From NCBI GenBank assembly GCA_963758205.1, contig CAVWUM010000002.1, positions 1,736,001-1,800,000 of the forward strand: DNA of 64,000 nt, given 5' to 3'. Each line of letters begins with the position of its first letter. Position 1 is the stretch's first letter. This stretch comes from Owenweeksia sp963758205. GTDB taxonomy: Bacteria; Bacteroidota; Bacteroidia; Flavobacteriales; Schleiferiaceae. This document shows, piece after piece, positions 62,949 through 64,000 of this stretch. The notes below the pieces were generated by a model, which saw only the letters and a list, made by a program, of their open reading frames with translations, did not search any database and was not told the DNA's origin. The translations under genes were made by a program, and so were the position numbers.

Positions 62949-63502
62949 ATCGTGGTTCTTGAAATTTCGGTGATCGGTATCTGGTCTTCCAGTGGCAGGC
63001 TGTCTTCCAAAAGCAGCATCCTCATTTTGTACACCAGCGAGGGTCGGTATTTGGCGCCAAGCGCTGCCCACATATTGTTTTGCTGTTCCAGCGAAAGCGA
63101 AAGCAACTCAAAAATCAGCTTTTCAACTCCGGCAGGTAAGGATGGGTGAGATGAAGGCAAAAAAACATTTCGCGCCTGAAAAAAGGTGATGACATAGCCG
63201 ATATGCTTAAGGGCTTCGTCATAGTTATTCTCAAAATTGGCGGAAAAAAGCAGGTGAAAGTTTAGCCTGACTTTTGGATTGCTTTTGGCGCTGGTGCCTA
63301 TTGCCGTGGGCTTTAGTTGCGGTAGTTGCTGTACGCTGCGTTCCTCTTCAATGTTTATGAGGGTAAGGCCCAGCTTATCTGAAACCACCTGCCCTGTGTT
63401 ATCGGTAAGGGGAGTGATATCCAATGTATCACTTTCCCCTGTCTTCAGGTTCAGGTAACTGTTTATTTGATCTTTAAGAAATAGAAACGTAGAGTCTATC
63501 AC
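62945..63502 (-). CDS. cis16: eCIS DUF4255 tail-terminator/cap protein (Cis16)
   Basis: A 185-residue protein with the DUF4255 pattern: FLFLKDQINSYLNLKTGESD, KLGLTLINIEEERSVQQLPQ, VRLNFHLLFSANFENNYDEA and LKHIGYVITFFQARNVF. It ends with MWAALGAKYRPSLVYKMRML. This is the Pvc16/Afp16-type protein that caps the tube and sets its end. It is the first gene of the operon, so the promoter lies in the preceding 294 bp. Confidence 0.93.
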   Translation of the reverse strand: MIDSTFLFLKDQINSYLNLKTGESDTLDITPLTDNTGQVVSDKLGLTLINIEEERSVQQLPQLKPTAIGTSAKSNPKVRLNFHLLFSANFENNYDEALKHIGYVITFFQARNVFLPSSHPSLPAGVEKLIFELLSLSLEQQNNMWAALGAKYRPSLVYKMRMLLLEDSLPLEDQIPITEISRTTI

Positions 63503-63606
63503 TTGTACGGGGTTTGCTTAGTTGGTTTTTCTACTTCATATAAATTGTTGTGTTAGTTAATAGCTGATAAAGCAGGTTGAACGGCTGCTTTAGTATTTGT
63601 AAAGTT

Positions 63607-63709
63607 AGAAATAGACTTAAGCCCTTGCAGGCGATAGCCAAACCGAAGCAGTTAGAATGATTATTTGGCAGAGATAGACTTTAAAAAACGGGATCTGCCA
63701 AACCGAAGC
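63607..63709. repeat. Two imperfect direct-repeat units upstream of the eCIS operon
   Basis: Unit 1 (63607-63649) and unit 2 (63670-63709) share AGARATAGACTT at their left and an identical 13-mer GCCAAACCGAAGC at their right, with a spacing of 60 bp between the 13-mers (63637 and 63697). They lie 105-208 bp before the cis16 start codon on the minus strand and could be activator-binding sites. Confidence 0.5.
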
Positions 63710-63796
63710 TAAATAGCCCAAGAGCTTTTGACTGGCGAATCGTACAAGAGTTAAATATTGTTTAGACCGCAGTGGCCTAATTGAGCCGTTGACATA

Positions 63797-64000
63797 CTAA
63801 AACCAAAAGCCCATGCTTATGTATAGGTAAAAATCGCTATGGTTGGTACTGGTCATGGCGCTTATTTCCAAGGGGCCTATTGGACTGTTGTAGCTATAGC
63901 CCAGGCTGTATCCATCTAGTAACACATCGCTGCTGATAGCCTGTTGGAAGGAATTTTCCAGTTTACCCCAATTGGCTTTGGCCATTATATAGTGCTTTCT
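63797..64000 (-). CDS. 3' end of an outer-membrane beta-barrel protein (patatin/BamA-like)
   Basis: The frame is open to the window edge at 64000 and codes the last 67 residues, starting RKHYIMAKANWG. It ends with GYSLGYSYNSPIGPLEISAM and then DFYLYISMGFWF. This is the two last strands of a 16-stranded barrel with terminal Phe, as seen in the C-terminus of Bacteroidota patatin-like phospholipases with a BamA-type barrel (they end GFWF). Identity of the N-terminal part is not visible. Confidence 0.65.
   Translation of the reverse strand, partial: RKHYIMAKANWGKLENSFQQAISSDVLLDGYSLGYSYNSPIGPLEISAMTSTNHSDFYLYISMGFWF

Noticed and set aside
38274..63502. Type VI secretion system or prophage tail
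   Set aside because: TssJ/L/M, TssK and ClpV are missing, as are phage head, portal and terminase genes, while DUF4255, Cis15-type ATPase, the CIS tape measure and DUF4157 cargo are eCIS marks.
1..64000. tRNA, rRNA, CRISPR arrays and IS elements
   Set aside because: I looked for cloverleaf-type ends, spaced direct repeats and transposase motifs on both strands and saw none; a tRNAscan or ISfinder run would be decisive.

Overview
The window is a chromosomal segment of a Bacteroidota bacterium, most likely of the order Flavobacteriales (Cryomorphaceae/Schleiferiaceae-like). The evidence is a T9SS sorting domain, an LruC-domain protein, DUF4837, DUF4292 and DUF5908 proteins, many small SPII lipoproteins, a 7TM-DISM/LytS kinase with a LytTR regulator, and the typical neighbourhood DUF4837 - mltD - gatA - tatA - M23 - DUF4292 - TPR - nucleotidyltransferase - dut - flippase. 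No rRNA, tRNA, CRISPR array, transposase or integrase was recognised.

Layout. (1) 1-15.7 kb: conserved envelope/cell-wall/translation genes, nearly all on the minus strand. Accessory islets interrupt them: lipoproteins and a beta-barrel-like protein between tatA and M23, and an excisionase-like antitoxin plus PIN toxin pair beside hsp20 and dut. Both islets are bordered by decayed copies ('ghosts') of the neighbouring core genes. (2) 15.9-23.1 kb: plus-strand M28 peptidase, gpsA, LytS/LytTR-type two-component pair, AsmA-like protein. (3) 23.8-38.2 kb: mixed accessory genes, including a lipoprotein/LruC pair, an iodotyrosine-deiodinase-like flavoprotein, a LamG T9SS cargo, TetR, a sulfotransferase-like protein, Crp/Fnr, a secreted serine protease with a membrane partner, and an M15 peptidase. 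(4) 38.3-63.5 kb: a complete extracellular contractile injection system (eCIS, Afp/PVC/AlgoCIS type) on the minus strand. (5) 63.8-64 kb: the 3' end of an outer-membrane barrel protein.

The eCIS reads 63.5 -> 38.3 kb as: DUF4255 cap protein (cis16), a locus-specific 339-aa protein (possible cap adaptor), one sheath (cis2), two tube proteins (cis1, cis5), a 54-aa DUF5908 protein, LysM-type baseplate protein (cis7), VgrG-like spike (cis8), PAAR tip (cis10), gp25 (cis9), two large baseplate proteins (cis11, cis12), a 1373-aa multidomain protein with PKD-like repeats, a tape-measure protein (cis14), an AAA+ ATPase (cis15), then three candidate cargo proteins sharing one leader/linker motif. Two cargo proteins carry DUF4157 (HELTH). 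One of them has a second HExxH motif in its C-terminal domain, and the third has the linker but no DUF4157. Two GC-rich inverted-repeat elements sit inside the operon.

The most noteworthy items are the eCIS with its giant locus-specific protein and cargo array, the shared cargo linker that is identical over 49 nt in two genes, and the ghost gene fragments bordering inserted modules. Functional statements rest on motif recognition by eye; no database search was run.
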